From Neorhizobium huautlense (lineage in GTDB: Bacteria > Pseudomonadota > Alphaproteobacteria > Rhizobiales > Rhizobiaceae), in NCBI RefSeq assembly GCF_002968575.1, contig NZ_PVBM01000004.1, forward strand, positions 186,001-250,000: 64,000 nucleotides of DNA, in the 5' to 3' direction. The notes beneath the pieces are model-generated. The model was not told where the DNA came from, did no database searches, and worked only from the letters and a program-made list of their open reading frames with translations. This document shows, piece by piece, positions 8,609 to 18,086 of this stretch. Position 1 is the stretch's first letter; each line of letters begins with the position of its first letter. Both the position numbers and the translations under genes were made by a program.

Positions 8609-9730
8609 ATGGGAAATCTAAAGCTTACCAATATCAGTAAATCGTTCGGCGCGCTCACGGTCCTGCACGATATCAACCTGTCAATCGACGAAGGCAAATT
8701 TGTCGTATTCGTCGGTCCGTCGGGCTGCGGAAAGTCAACGCTCCTGAGGATCATAGCCGGTCTGGAAGACATCACGGCAGGAGAGATCGAGATCAGTGGA
8801 CGCGATGTCGTCCACCTGTCGCCTGCGGAGCGCAAGATCGCCATGGTGTTCCAGTCCTATGCTCTTTATCCGCATATGAGCGTACGCAAGAACCTCGCCT
8901 TCGGCCTGGAAAATCTGAAATTCAAGCGCGACGAGATCGAGGTCCGCATCAACGAAGCCGCGCGCATGCTGGCCATCGAACCTTATCTGGACAGAAAACC
9001 CAGGCAGCTTTCCGGCGGTCAACGCCAGAGGGTCGCGATCGGGCGGGCGATCGTACGCAACCCCGACATCTTCCTGTTCGACGAGCCCCTCTCCAACCTG
9101 GATGCCGCCTTGCGCGTTCAGACCCGTGCGGAGATCACCAAGCTGCATCGGGACATCAAGACCACGATGATCTACGTCACCCATGACCAGGTCGAAGCCA
9201 TGACCATGGCCGACCAGATCGTCGTGCTGAACAGCGGGCGAATCGAGCAAGTCGGGACACCACTCGAACTTTTCGAGGGGCCGAAGAACCTGTTCGTCGC
9301 CGGTTTCCTGGGTTCGCCCCGCATGAACATGCTGAAGGGAACCGTCATCGGCATGCATGATGGGTGCATGACGTTGGATATGGGCCACGGCACCACCTGG
9401 TCGGCGGGGATCGAGCCCAACGCCTCGATGATCGGGAAGCCGGTTCTGGCGGGTGTGCGGCCGGCGCATTTTTCGGTCAACGAGAAAGACGGCTTGCCTT
9501 TCGTGGTCCATTATTACGAAAGCCTTGGAACCGAAACCTATGTCTATGGGACGCTTGAGGGCCAAAGTGATCAGATCATCATCCATCAAGCGGGGCATTT
9601 CTCGCCGGCCCCAGGCTCCAGACTGAGGATCGCACCGCCACCCGAGCGGCTGCACGTCTTTGATCCCGAAACAGGTCTGGCAATCCCGCGTAAAGCCAAA
9701 CAGCGGGATGAATCCCATGCCGTTGCTTAA
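8609..9730 (+). CDS. CUT1 sugar ABC transporter ATP-binding protein (MalK/UgpC type)
   Basis: A 373-aa ATPase with Walker A GPSGCGKST (from residue 36), signature LSGGQRQRVAIGRA, Walker B FLFDEPLSNLD and the switch His in YVTHDQVEA. A C-terminal ~130-residue TOBE/MalK regulatory domain follows (NMLKGTVIGM onwards, ending EPETGL-like text before a charged tail). It energises import by the permeases encoded directly downstream; the binding protein is the divergent gene at 2167-3444. The ATG follows GGGAGCAGGAA. Confidence 0.92.
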   Translation: MGNLKLTNISKSFGALTVLHDINLSIDEGKFVVFVGPSGCGKSTLLRIIAGLEDITAGEIEISGRDVVHLSPAERKIAMVFQSYALYPHMSVRKNLAFGLENLKFKRDEIEVRINEAARMLAIEPYLDRKPRQLSGGQRQRVAIGRAIVRNPDIFLFDEPLSNLDAALRVQTRAEITKLHRDIKTTMIYVTHDQVEAMTMADQIVVLNSGRIEQVGTPLELFEGPKNLFVAGFLGSPRMNMLKGTVIGMHDGCMTLDMGHGTTWSAGIEPNASMIGKPVLAGVRPAHFSVNEKDGLPFVVHYYESLGTETYVYGTLEGQSDQIIIHQAGHFSPAPGSRLRIAPPPERLHVFDPETGLAIPRKAKQRDESHAVA

Positions 9731-9740
9731 GGGAAGAGAC

Positions 9741-10712
9741 ATGATCGGACGGTTCGGCGAGTTATTGATGGGGATCATCGAGGCTCCGGTCAACGCCTTG
9801 GAAAGCCTTATGGGGCGAAAGCGGATGCCCTATCTTTTCCTCGCGCCCAATCTGATCCTTTTCGGCATTTTCACTTTCCTGCCGATCGCCATTGCCGCCG
9901 GATATGCCTTTACGGGCGGTACGGAGCTTTTCGTCTCCGATCGCCCTTTCGTGGGTTTCGACAATTTCCGCCAGCTTCTCGAGTGCGAGGATTATCTACG
10001 CCCAGGCAGCTGCCGAGAGTCCCTCTTCTGGACGGCGATCTGGAATACCCTTTGGTTCGTCGCCTTCAACGTTGCGGCGACCTTGCTGGCGGCGTTGATC
10101 ACCGCGTTGATACTCAATCGCGCCATTGCTGCGCGCGGCTTTTTTCGAGCGATCTTCTTTTATCCGGTTCTGTTGTCACCCGTGGTGATCGGCTTGATCT
10201 GGAAGTGGTTTTTGGACCGCAACGGCTTGCTCAACGCCTTTCTGCAGATGCTCGGCGTCCCGCCGGAAATCTTCCTTCTCGACGTCGGCTGGTCGCGCTT
10301 TTTCGTGGTGGTGGTCTCCGTCTGGTTCCATATGGGCTTTTATACGCTCATCCTGCTTGCCGGGTTGCAGGCGATACCGAAGGATCTCTACGAAGCGGCC
10401 GCAATCGACGCCGCCTCGCCGCGCCGCACGCTCCTGCGCATCACTCTGCCGCTCCTTGGACCAAATCTTCTCGTCGTACTTATCCTGCTGATGATCCGTT
10501 CCGTGCAGATCTTCGACGAAGCCTGGGTCTTGACCAATGGCGGTGGGCCCGGCACGGCCAACAGCTTCATTGTGCAATATATCTACCAAATGGCATTCGG
10601 CAGCGATCTTCGCCTGTTCGGCCTTGCTTCGGCAGCTTCCGTGCTGATGGGCCTGGTGCTTCTGGTTCTAACACTCATTCAGCTGCGCCTCGGCCGCAAG
10701 ATGGAGTCCTGA
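9741..10712 (+). CDS. CUT1 sugar ABC transporter permease (MalF type)
   Basis: A 323-aa inner-membrane protein with about six transmembrane segments, beginning at YLFLAPNLILFGIFTFLPIA. The EAA loop (LYEAAAIDAASPRRTLLRIT) that docks on the ATPase is present. The ATG at 9741 is preceded by AAGGGAAGAG and lies 10 bp past the ATPase stop. The frame is open upstream, but earlier starts would overlap the ATPase gene. It pairs with the permease that follows after 2 bp. Confidence 0.9.
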   Translation: MIGRFGELLMGIIEAPVNALESLMGRKRMPYLFLAPNLILFGIFTFLPIAIAAGYAFTGGTELFVSDRPFVGFDNFRQLLECEDYLRPGSCRESLFWTAIWNTLWFVAFNVAATLLAALITALILNRAIAARGFFRAIFFYPVLLSPVVIGLIWKWFLDRNGLLNAFLQMLGVPPEIFLLDVGWSRFFVVVVSVWFHMGFYTLILLAGLQAIPKDLYEAAAIDAASPRRTLLRITLPLLGPNLLVVLILLMIRSVQIFDEAWVLTNGGGPGTANSFIVQYIYQMAFGSDLRLFGLASAASVLMGLVLLVLTLIQLRLGRKMES

Positions 10713-10714
10713 TC

Positions 10715-11773
10715 ATGTCGCATGGCTTCAATCCCATCGGTTTTCTCACTCGCACCCGCCGGCCTGGACGTATCGGGATGACCGACATCCTGTCCTGGCT
10801 CTGGCTGATCGCCGGCACCCTCGCCGTTCTCGTTCCGGTCGCATGGGCGGGTTTGTCTTCCCTTAAACCGGCTGCTGAAATCACCCGTTTTCCGCCTACC
10901 CTGCTGCCGCGCACCGCCGTAGAAATGAACGTTCCGGGATACGACAAGCCGCTGAGCCTCTGGACGGTCACCATAGACGGCAAGACGCGCGAGATGGCGA
11001 TGGTCCGTCGCATCGGCCTCAAAGCGCAAATGGTCGATCCGCAGTCGCCCGAAGCACCTGTGAGCGTCGACGTCAGGACGATGTCGCCCATCCAGAAACT
11101 GACCGCAGCGACTGAAAACTACACCGATCCCCTGACCAGGTTCGACTTCCTGACCTTCTTGAAAAACTCGGTCTTTGTTACCTTTGTCGCGACCCTTCTG
11201 ACGTTGATCGTCAACGCTATGGCGGCCTTTGCGCTGTCCAAATACCGTTTCCGCGGCAAGAACGCGATCTTCGTGCTGATCATCTCGACACTGATGATCC
11301 CGCTGACGGTCGTCATGGTACCGGCCTATCTGGTCGTCGTGGGAGTCGGCCTCGTCGACAGTCTGTGGGGGATTATCATTCCCACAATTGCCTCGCCGAC
11401 CGGCGTCTTCCTGTTGCGTCAATACATGCTGACCATTCCGGACGAGCTGATCGAAGCCGCACGCGTCGACGCCGCAACCGAGTTCCGTATCTTCTGGCGT
11501 ATAATCCTGCCGCTCACGGCTCCAGCGCTTGCGGTTCTCGCGATATTCTCGGTCCTCTGGCGATGGAACGACTTCCTCTGGCCTCTGATCGTCTTGAGCA
11601 GTCGGGAAAACTTTACGCTGCAGGTGGGGCTCAACGCCTTCCAGGGAGAGTTCTCGGTCCAATGGCACTACATTCTCGCCATGACATTTCTCAGCCTGTT
11701 ACCGGTGACTGCCGTCTTCCTATTTCTGCAGAAATACATCACCACCGGCATCGCCGGCACGGGAATGAAATGA
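10715..11773 (+). CDS. CUT1 sugar ABC transporter permease (MalG type) with enlarged periplasmic loop
   Basis: A 352-aa inner-membrane permease. After the first transmembrane segment (WLWLIAGTLAVLVPVAWAG) comes a long polar stretch of roughly 100 residues before the next hydrophobic segment. The EAA loop is ELIEAARVDAATEFRIFWRI. Ordinary MalG-type permeases are about 280-300 aa; the insertion resembles that of rhizobial AglG-like permeases. It is the last gene of the + strand operon and meets the convergent LacI-family gene with a 2-bp gap. Confidence 0.9.
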   Translation: MSHGFNPIGFLTRTRRPGRIGMTDILSWLWLIAGTLAVLVPVAWAGLSSLKPAAEITRFPPTLLPRTAVEMNVPGYDKPLSLWTVTIDGKTREMAMVRRIGLKAQMVDPQSPEAPVSVDVRTMSPIQKLTAATENYTDPLTRFDFLTFLKNSVFVTFVATLLTLIVNAMAAFALSKYRFRGKNAIFVLIISTLMIPLTVVMVPAYLVVVGVGLVDSLWGIIIPTIASPTGVFLLRQYMLTIPDELIEAARVDAATEFRIFWRIILPLTAPALAVLAIFSVLWRWNDFLWPLIVLSSRENFTLQVGLNAFQGEFSVQWHYILAMTFLSLLPVTAVFLFLQKYITTGIAGTGMK

Positions 11774-11775
11774 CT

Positions 11776-12816
11776 TCAGCGGCGGGGTGGCTGAACGCTG
11801 CCCCGCAATACCAGGCGGCAGCCGAGTTCCAGGCGGTGAGCGGGGCGTAGAGGATCATTGGCTAGCAGCCGCTGCTCCAGCAACCCGAGCGCAGCGGCGC
11901 CAAGCCGATCACTCGGCAATTGAACGGTCGAAAGCGGCGGCGAGCTGAATTCGCCAAGGATAATATTGTCGAAGCCCAGGACCGAAACATCCTCAGGCAC
12001 TCGAATGCCTGCGTCGGAAAGCGCCTTCAGACAGCCAAGAGCAAGGTTATCGGCTGCGCAGAAGATCGCCGTGGCACCGCGCAGATCGCGGTCTTCGGCC
12101 AAAATTCTCGCAATGGCTTTTTCGCCCTGAACCGGCTCGAATCCCTCCGCCTCGATGACCAAGTCCGGCGAAATGGGAATACCTGCCGCAAGCAGTGCAT
12201 CGGTATACCCGTCATATCGCCGCCGAATGGTCGTCCGCCCTTTCCAGGTCAAGTGCATGATCCGCCGGTGCCTGAGTGAAAGGAGATGTTCCGCCCCCTG
12301 ACGAGCTCCGAACCGATTCTCCCCCGTCACCGTATCCACCAGCATGGAGGGATCCTCGCCGTTCAGGATGACGAGCGGCGTCTGAAGCGCCGCCAGACTG
12401 CGGATAAGTTCGGGTCGGTCGTCGTTGAGAACGACGATGCCATCCACCTTCTCCGCCTCAGCCGATCGACGCACCTCCGCCGGGTCGATCCGGTTGCTGG
12501 CACTGACCAACGGTACGAAGCGAATGCTGCGCCGCTCGCATTCCTGGCGCAAACCATTAAGCATCGTCCAGCTGACCAGATTGAGATCGCTGCGCGGCGC
12601 TGCGTCGCTGGTCACAGCCAAAAGGATTGTCCTCAATGTTGCGATCGTCGCGCGGCTTTTCCGTTTCTCGAGATAACCCAGCCGCTGGGCGGAATTCAGC
12701 ACGCGATCCCGCACCTCGACGGAAATGGGGGCAGTGCCGTTCAAGACATGCGAGGCAGTGCTGAGGGATACGCCTGCGTCGAGCGCGACATCTTTCAATC
12801 CGATCTTCGCTTTCAC
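11776..12816 (-). CDS. LacI-family transcriptional regulator, probable regulator of the pectin cluster
   Basis: A 346-aa LacI/GalR protein. The N-terminal helix-turn-helix (IGLKDVALDAGVSLSTASHV, then the LNGTAPIS hinge helix) is followed by a periplasmic-binding-protein-like effector domain that ends in the usual strongly conserved SVLGFDNIILGEFSSPPLST segment. It is convergent with, and tightly apposed to, the sugar permease gene, so it probably responds to a pectin-derived sugar. Its targets cannot be proven here; the dyads in 3456-3619 are candidates. Confidence 0.9.
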   Translation of the reverse strand: MKAKIGLKDVALDAGVSLSTASHVLNGTAPISVEVRDRVLNSAQRLGYLEKRKSRATIATLRTILLAVTSDAAPRSDLNLVSWTMLNGLRQECERRSIRFVPLVSASNRIDPAEVRRSAEAEKVDGIVVLNDDRPELIRSLAALQTPLVILNGEDPSMLVDTVTGENRFGARQGAEHLLSLRHRRIMHLTWKGRTTIRRRYDGYTDALLAAGIPISPDLVIEAEGFEPVQGEKAIARILAEDRDLRGATAIFCAADNLALGCLKALSDAGIRVPEDVSVLGFDNIILGEFSSPPLSTVQLPSDRLGAAALGLLEQRLLANDPLRPAHRLELGCRLVLRGSVQPPRR

Positions 12817-12904
12817 ATCCGCACCGCTTAACGCTTCCCGACACTCGTCTGATACTTCGCAGAGACCTTATGCAAGCCGAACGCCGAGCTCTTTGTCGTC
12901 CCCG

Positions 12905-14221
12905 TCACTCTTCACGAAAGGCTCGATTGATCTGGTCTGAGAGGGGCTTCAACAGATAGGAAAGAGCGGTGCGGTCTTCAGTCTGGATCAACGCCTCGGC
13001 CGGCATCCCGGGAACGAGCGACAGGTCCCTGAGTTTCTTCATTTCCTCCGCCGTAACAGAGAGACGCACCAGATAAAAGGACAGCCCATTCCGCTCATCC
13101 GTGGTCAGGTCGGCGGCAATCCGGCTGACATGGGCTATCAGTTCGGGGGTCGTCCGCTGGTTGAAGGCGGACATCCGCAGGACCGCCTTCTGGCCAAGCT
13201 GGATCTGATCGATGTCCTTCGGCGCAATCTGCACCTCCAATGCCAGATCGTCGCCTTCCGGTACGATCAGCATGACCGGATCGGCCGGTGAAATCACCCC
13301 GCCAACCGTATGCACGGCAAGTTGGTGGACGATGCCGGATTGCGGTGCAATGATGTCCACGCGCTTCAATTCGTCCTCGGCGGCAATCTTCCGCTCGATA
13401 TATTCGCCGACCTGGGCCTGCACCTCCCTGAGCTCGCGTCCGACTTCCGCCTTCAGATCCTGATCGACCTGGAGAATCTGAAGCCTTGTTTCGGTGATGC
13501 GGCCCGCTGCCTGTGCCTGATAGGCAACCTTCTCTCCCCGTTCGCCCCCGAAAGTCGCGACCTGTGTTCTCAAGCTGTTCAAGCGCTGATCCGATACGAT
13601 ACCCTGCTCGCGCAGACCGCCCAGGGAGGCGATTTCCTTGTTCAATACCTCGATCCCTTGCTGGTAGGCCGCTTCCTGCGCCTTCAACCCTTCGATCTCA
13701 TGTTCGAACTGGGCGATGCGCTCGCGAAGCTGCGCTTTCTTTCCTTCCCTCGATTGCTTCCTGAATTCGAACAAGCGCGTCTCGCTCCGCATCGCCGAGG
13801 CGACATTCGGATCGTTGCTTCGCGTCGTCAGCGGATCGGGAAATACGATCGTATCAAGATCGTCGCGCTCGGCTTCCAGCCGCGCCATTCTGGCGGACAG
13901 TTCGTCCAGCCGTTTTGTGACGATTGCGAGGTTCGCACGCGTCTGCGTCGCATCGAGCCGCATGACAATCTGACCCGCGGCGACTTCGTCCCCCTCGCGA
14001 ATGAGAATTTCGCCCACGACCCCGCCTTTGGGATGCTGGACTTTCTTCACATAGGAGTTGACCACGAAATGTCCTGAAGCGACCACCGCACCGGACAAAT
14101 TCGTCACGGCAGCCCAGGCGCCTGCACCACCCACCATCAACACGCCGGTAAACAGGCCAACCGCCAGATGCCGTCGAATGGAACCCGTGACCTCGCCGGT
14201 CAGGCGATCAACGTTTGACAT
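12905..14221 (-). CDS. HlyD-family membrane fusion protein of a type I secretion system (PrtE/PrsE type)
   Basis: A 438-aa periplasmic adaptor anchored by one N-terminal transmembrane segment (HLAVGLFTGVLMVGGAGAWA). A lipoyl-like half-motif (VVNSYVKKVQHPKGGVVGEI) follows, then a long coiled-coil hairpin rich in E, Q and R (about residues 105-290), and a beta-barrel ending with the conserved GMPAEALIQTEDRTALSYLL region. The ATG at 14221 has GGAGGA upstream and overlaps the ABC gene by 14 bp. Together with that gene it would export an unfolded substrate across both membranes with a TolC-type partner, which is not in the window. Confidence 0.9.
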   Translation of the reverse strand: MSNVDRLTGEVTGSIRRHLAVGLFTGVLMVGGAGAWAAVTNLSGAVVASGHFVVNSYVKKVQHPKGGVVGEILIREGDEVAAGQIVMRLDATQTRANLAIVTKRLDELSARMARLEAERDDLDTIVFPDPLTTRSNDPNVASAMRSETRLFEFRKQSREGKKAQLRERIAQFEHEIEGLKAQEAAYQQGIEVLNKEIASLGGLREQGIVSDQRLNSLRTQVATFGGERGEKVAYQAQAAGRITETRLQILQVDQDLKAEVGRELREVQAQVGEYIERKIAAEDELKRVDIIAPQSGIVHQLAVHTVGGVISPADPVMLIVPEGDDLALEVQIAPKDIDQIQLGQKAVLRMSAFNQRTTPELIAHVSRIAADLTTDERNGLSFYLVRLSVTAEEMKKLRDLSLVPGMPAEALIQTEDRTALSYLLKPLSDQINRAFREE

Positions 14222-16058
14222 CGGATTCCTCCGAACCAATTTCAGATCCCGCCTTGCTTTCATCGCTCGCCGCGGGGCGGAAAGGACTTGCAACCACACG
14301 CAGCGGCGTTACAGCGGCACCAGTTGCGGGAAAGCCCGCGTTTGCGGGCGGCGGCACCGGCGTGGCCTTGAGAACCTGCGACAGCACTTCGTCCCTCGGT
14401 CCGAAAGCTTTCTGGCGGCCAGCCTCCATCATCAGCACCAGATCAACCGCGCCAATGGCGCTTGGACGATGCGCAACCACGATGGCGATGCCTTTCCTCT
14501 GGCGAACCGAGGCGATAGCCCTGATCACTGCGGCTTCGCCCTCGGCGTCCAGGTTCGCGTTGGGCTCGTCAAGAACGACGAGGAAGGGATCGCGGTAAAG
14601 CGCCCTGGCAAGTCCGATACGCTGGCGCTGTCCGGCCGAAAGCGCCGACCCCGCCTCGCCAATCCGCGTCTCATAACCTTGATCGAAACGCAAGATAAGC
14701 TCATGGGCTCCCGCGGCCTTAGCGGCGGCGACCACGGCCTGCGCATCGGCGTCATCCTCGAACCGGGAGATATTCTCCGCGATCGTGCCGTCGAACAGTT
14801 CCACGCCCTGAGGTAGGTAGCCGATGTGACGTCCGAGGGCTTCGGCATCCCATTGATCGAGGCTTGCGCCGTCCAGACGGACCTTGCCGGCGGCAGGGAC
14901 CCATGCCCCCACGAGCACGCGCGCCAGCGTTGATTTGCCCGAGCCCGAGGGGCCGATGATTCCCAATGCGCTCCCAGCAGCAACTGCAAAGCCCAGTCCC
15001 GCCACGGTCGGCTTTCTCTCGCCCGGAGGCATGACGGTCACGCCCTCCACGCGCAACTCCTTTTCAGGAACCGGCAGCGCCGTCATCGAAGCAGTTTCCG
15101 GAACCTTCGCCAGAAGATCCTTCAGCCTCGTCCAGCTCTGCCGCGCCATCAGGAAGGGCTTCCAGCTTGCTATGGCGAGATCGACGGGCGCAAGCGCGCG
15201 ACCCATCATGATCGAACTGGCGATCATCACACCGCCGGTCGCCTGCTGCGTAATGACAAGATAGGCACCCACGGCAAGAATGGCCGATTGCAGCACCATC
15301 CTCAACGACCTGGAAATGCTGCCAAATCCACCGGCGACATCGCCTGCCTTGCGGTTGGCGGCCAGATAGTCCGCATTGGTCAGTTGCCAGCGCGCGGCAA
15401 TCCGCCGACCAATCCCCATCGCCTGCACCACTTCGGCGTTGCGACGGGCAGCCTCCAAGAGGCCGTTACGGGCCATATTCGAGGATATGGCATCACGTAT
15501 CGCCTTTTTTGACAGACCATTGGTGAGCAAGGTCAGGCATACGAGGATGATTGCGCCTGCAAGGGCCGTGACGCCAATCCAGAAGTGAAACAGAAAGCAG
15601 ATCGCCAGGTAGAGCGGCATCCAGGGCAGGTCGAAAAAGGCCGTCGGGCCATTGCCTGAGAGAAAGCCGCGGACATTGTCGAGGTCGCGCAAGGGCTGCA
15701 GACCATCGCCCGGCATGCGGGTCAGCAAAGGCAAGCGGGTCACCGCGTCGTGGACCCGGCCTGAGAGCCGCAGATCAAAGCCCTCTCCGATCCGCAGGAG
15801 CACCCGTGCCCGGATGACGTCGAGCATGGATTGAAAGGCGTAAAGGCCGGTCGCAAGCGCGGCAAGACCGATCAGCGTCGGGACGCTGCCGCTTGCAAGC
15901 ACCCGGTCATAGACCTGAAGCATGAACAACGGCGAGGTCAGGGCCAGGATATTGACGATACCGCTGATCACAGCAATGCTGACAATGCTCTGCTTCAGCG
16001 GGAACGCATCCGCCGCAGTGCGACGCTGCAGCGGAACAGCATTAAATGATCCAGACAT
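14208..16058 (-). CDS. Type I secretion system permease/ATPase (PrtD/PrsD type)
   Basis: A 616-aa half-transporter. Six transmembrane segments lie in about residues 25-300 (SIAVISGIVNILALTSPLFM first). The ATPase domain has Walker A GPSGSGKS (369-376), signature LSAGQRQR (473-480) and Walker B VVLDE (494-498). LSAGQ is the usual form in this family. In rhizobia PrsDE-type pairs export glycanases and RTX-like proteins. No repeats-in-toxin gene lies adjacent, so the substrate is unknown. It is separated from glpV by a terminator and so has its own promoter in 16059-16210. Confidence 0.92.
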   Translation of the reverse strand: MSGSFNAVPLQRRTAADAFPLKQSIVSIAVISGIVNILALTSPLFMLQVYDRVLASGSVPTLIGLAALATGLYAFQSMLDVIRARVLLRIGEGFDLRLSGRVHDAVTRLPLLTRMPGDGLQPLRDLDNVRGFLSGNGPTAFFDLPWMPLYLAICFLFHFWIGVTALAGAIILVCLTLLTNGLSKKAIRDAISSNMARNGLLEAARRNAEVVQAMGIGRRIAARWQLTNADYLAANRKAGDVAGGFGSISRSLRMVLQSAILAVGAYLVITQQATGGVMIASSIMMGRALAPVDLAIASWKPFLMARQSWTRLKDLLAKVPETASMTALPVPEKELRVEGVTVMPPGERKPTVAGLGFAVAAGSALGIIGPSGSGKSTLARVLVGAWVPAAGKVRLDGASLDQWDAEALGRHIGYLPQGVELFDGTIAENISRFEDDADAQAVVAAAKAAGAHELILRFDQGYETRIGEAGSALSAGQRQRIGLARALYRDPFLVVLDEPNANLDAEGEAAVIRAIASVRQRKGIAIVVAHRPSAIGAVDLVLMMEAGRQKAFGPRDEVLSQVLKATPVPPPANAGFPATGAAVTPLRVVASPFRPAASDESKAGSEIGSEESDVKR

Positions 16059-16210
16059 CCAATTCCCGGGCTAGAAAACAAGGGCCTGCCGAGTGCAAGC
16101 GCCAATGCCAGTTGAGACAATCGAAGCATAGGTATCAGAATTGATCAAGCAATTCGTCGTTTTCACGACACCGGGGACCGTTCCGCGAGATTGCGTGTCC
16201 TCTTTCAGAC

Positions 16211-16246
16211 AAAACAAATTGTCCTTCCCGGGCGACCGGGAAGGAC
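16211..16246 (-). terminator. Strong rho-independent terminator of the glp operon
   Basis: An 11-bp perfect GC-rich stem (GTCCTTCCCGG at 16221-16231 pairing with CCGGGAAGGAC at 16236-16246) closes a 4-nt loop. It is followed on the minus strand by AATTTGTTTTGT. It lies 34 bp past the glpV stop. Confidence 0.88.
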
Positions 16247-16279
16247 GATTTCGCGACGGATCTGATCTGAAAGCTGCGT

Positions 16280-18010
16280 CTACTTGGTTGCCTTCGCCCA
16301 GCTCTTGACGAGTTCGTCATAGTTGACCGTCAGAGGCTTCTCTTTCTCGTTTGCCACCTTCAGCTGCGGCGCGAGGTTACCCTTCGCCACGGCATCCTTG
16401 TTCCAATATTCGAGGTCATGCTCTTCGGCGAGCTTCGGACCCGCATCGCCTTGAACGCCGGCGCGTTCGAGACGCTGCAGAACCTTCTCCTGTTCGGCAC
16501 AAAGCGAGTCCATTGCTTCCTGAGCGGTCTTGGCGCCGGAGGACGCGTCGCCGATCGCCTGCCACCACAGCTGGGCAAGCTTCGGATAGTCAGGAACGTT
16601 TGTACCGGTCGGCGACCATTGCAGGCGCGCCGGCGAGCGGTAGAACTCGATCAGGCCGCCGAGCTTTGGCGCACGGTCGGTGAAGGACTTGTGGTCGAGT
16701 GTCGACTGGCGGATGAAGGTAAGGCCAACATGGCTCTTCTTCACGTCGACAGTCTTCGAGGTCACGAACTGCGCATAGAGCCAGGCGGCCTTGGCGCGGT
16801 CGTCGGGCGTGGATTTCATCAGCGTCCAGGAACCGGCATCCTGATAGCCGAGCTTCATGCCATCCTTCCAGTAAACCCCATGCGGTGACGGAGCGAACCG
16901 CCACTTCGGCGTGCCGTCCTTGTTCACGACCGGCAGGCCTTCCTTCACGAAGTCCGCGGTAAAGGCCGTATAGGTGAACATCTGCTGGGCGATTTCGCCC
17001 TGCGACGGCACCGGACCGGATTCAGAGAAGGTCATGCCCTGGGCAGCCGCCGGCGCATAGGCCTTCATCCAATCGAGGTACTTCTGGATCGAGTAGACGG
17101 CCGCAGGACCATTGGTGTCGCCACCGCGCGCAACGCACGAGCCGACCGGACGCGACTTCTCATCGACCTTGATACCCCACTCGTCGACCGGCTTGCCGTT
17201 CGGGATGCCCTTGTCGCCGTTGCCGGCCATAGAGAGCCAGGCGTCGGTGAATCGCCAGCCGAGCGATGGGTCCTTCTTGCCGTAGTCCATATGGCCATAG
17301 ACTTTCTTGCCGTCGATCTCGCGGCCGGTGAAGAACTCGGCAATATCTTCGTAGGCCGACCAATTGACCGGAACACCGAGATCATAGCCGTACTTGGCCT
17401 TGAAGTCCGCCTTGTTCTTCTCGTCGTTGAACCAGTCGTAGCGGAAGAAGTAGAGGTTGGCGAACTGCTGGTCCGGAAGCTGATAGAGTTTGCCGTCCGG
17501 TGCAGTGGTGAAGGACTTGCCGATGAAATCGTCAATGTCGAGGTTGGGGTTGGTGACGTCCTTGCCTTCCTTCGCCATGAAGTCGGTCAGGCTGCGCGCC
17601 TGCTGATAGCGCCAATGGGTGCCAATCAGGTCGGAGTCGTTGATGTAAGCGTCATAGATGTTTTCGCCCGACTGCATCTGCGTCTGCAGCTTTTCAACCA
17701 CGTCGCCTTCGCCGATCAGGTCGTGGGTGATCTTGATGCCGGTGATTGCCGTGAAGGCAGGCGCCAGCACCTTGGACTCGTATTCGTGAGTGGTGATGGT
17801 TTCGGAAACGACCTTGATGTCCATGCCGGCGAAAGGCTTCGCCGCATCGATAAACCACTGCATTTCCTTTTCTTGCTCGGCGCTGGAAAGCGTCGACATG
17901 TCGCCGATTTCCTTGTCAAGGAATTGCTTGGCTTCGTTCATGCCCGCGAAAGCCGAACCCGTCATTGCCAGCAGCATTGCCGCTGTTGTCGTCATAAGAT
18001 GCCGTCGCAT
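16280..18010 (-). CDS. glpV: Glycerol ABC transporter substrate-binding protein (GlpV type)
   Basis: A 576-aa periplasmic binding protein with a signal peptide (MRRHLMTTTAAMLLAMTGSA, cleavage probably after FA). It is larger than most SBP_bac_1 proteins and matches the size and position of GlpV in the glycerol ABC operon described in Rhizobium leguminosarum. It is the last gene of the operon, 76 bp after glpU, with its own GGGAGGATATC ribosome-binding site, and is followed by a strong terminator. Other family members are annotated only as sugar-binding proteins; the glycerol assignment rests on the glpD/glpR/glpU context. Confidence 0.88.
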   Translation of the reverse strand: MRRHLMTTTAAMLLAMTGSAFAGMNEAKQFLDKEIGDMSTLSSAEQEKEMQWFIDAAKPFAGMDIKVVSETITTHEYESKVLAPAFTAITGIKITHDLIGEGDVVEKLQTQMQSGENIYDAYINDSDLIGTHWRYQQARSLTDFMAKEGKDVTNPNLDIDDFIGKSFTTAPDGKLYQLPDQQFANLYFFRYDWFNDEKNKADFKAKYGYDLGVPVNWSAYEDIAEFFTGREIDGKKVYGHMDYGKKDPSLGWRFTDAWLSMAGNGDKGIPNGKPVDEWGIKVDEKSRPVGSCVARGGDTNGPAAVYSIQKYLDWMKAYAPAAAQGMTFSESGPVPSQGEIAQQMFTYTAFTADFVKEGLPVVNKDGTPKWRFAPSPHGVYWKDGMKLGYQDAGSWTLMKSTPDDRAKAAWLYAQFVTSKTVDVKKSHVGLTFIRQSTLDHKSFTDRAPKLGGLIEFYRSPARLQWSPTGTNVPDYPKLAQLWWQAIGDASSGAKTAQEAMDSLCAEQEKVLQRLERAGVQGDAGPKLAEEHDLEYWNKDAVAKGNLAPQLKVANEKEKPLTVNYDELVKSWAKATK

Positions 18011-18086
18011 GATATCCTCCCAGAGTTTGCGAGTGCACGTTCAGTTAGAAGATGGCCGGTACATCCGGACACCGTATCAGCTTGCC

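Noticed and set aside
10679..11668. Open frame of about 330 codons on the - strand
   Set aside because: Antisense to the MalG-type permease; extremely charged, low-complexity product with no hydrophobic core.
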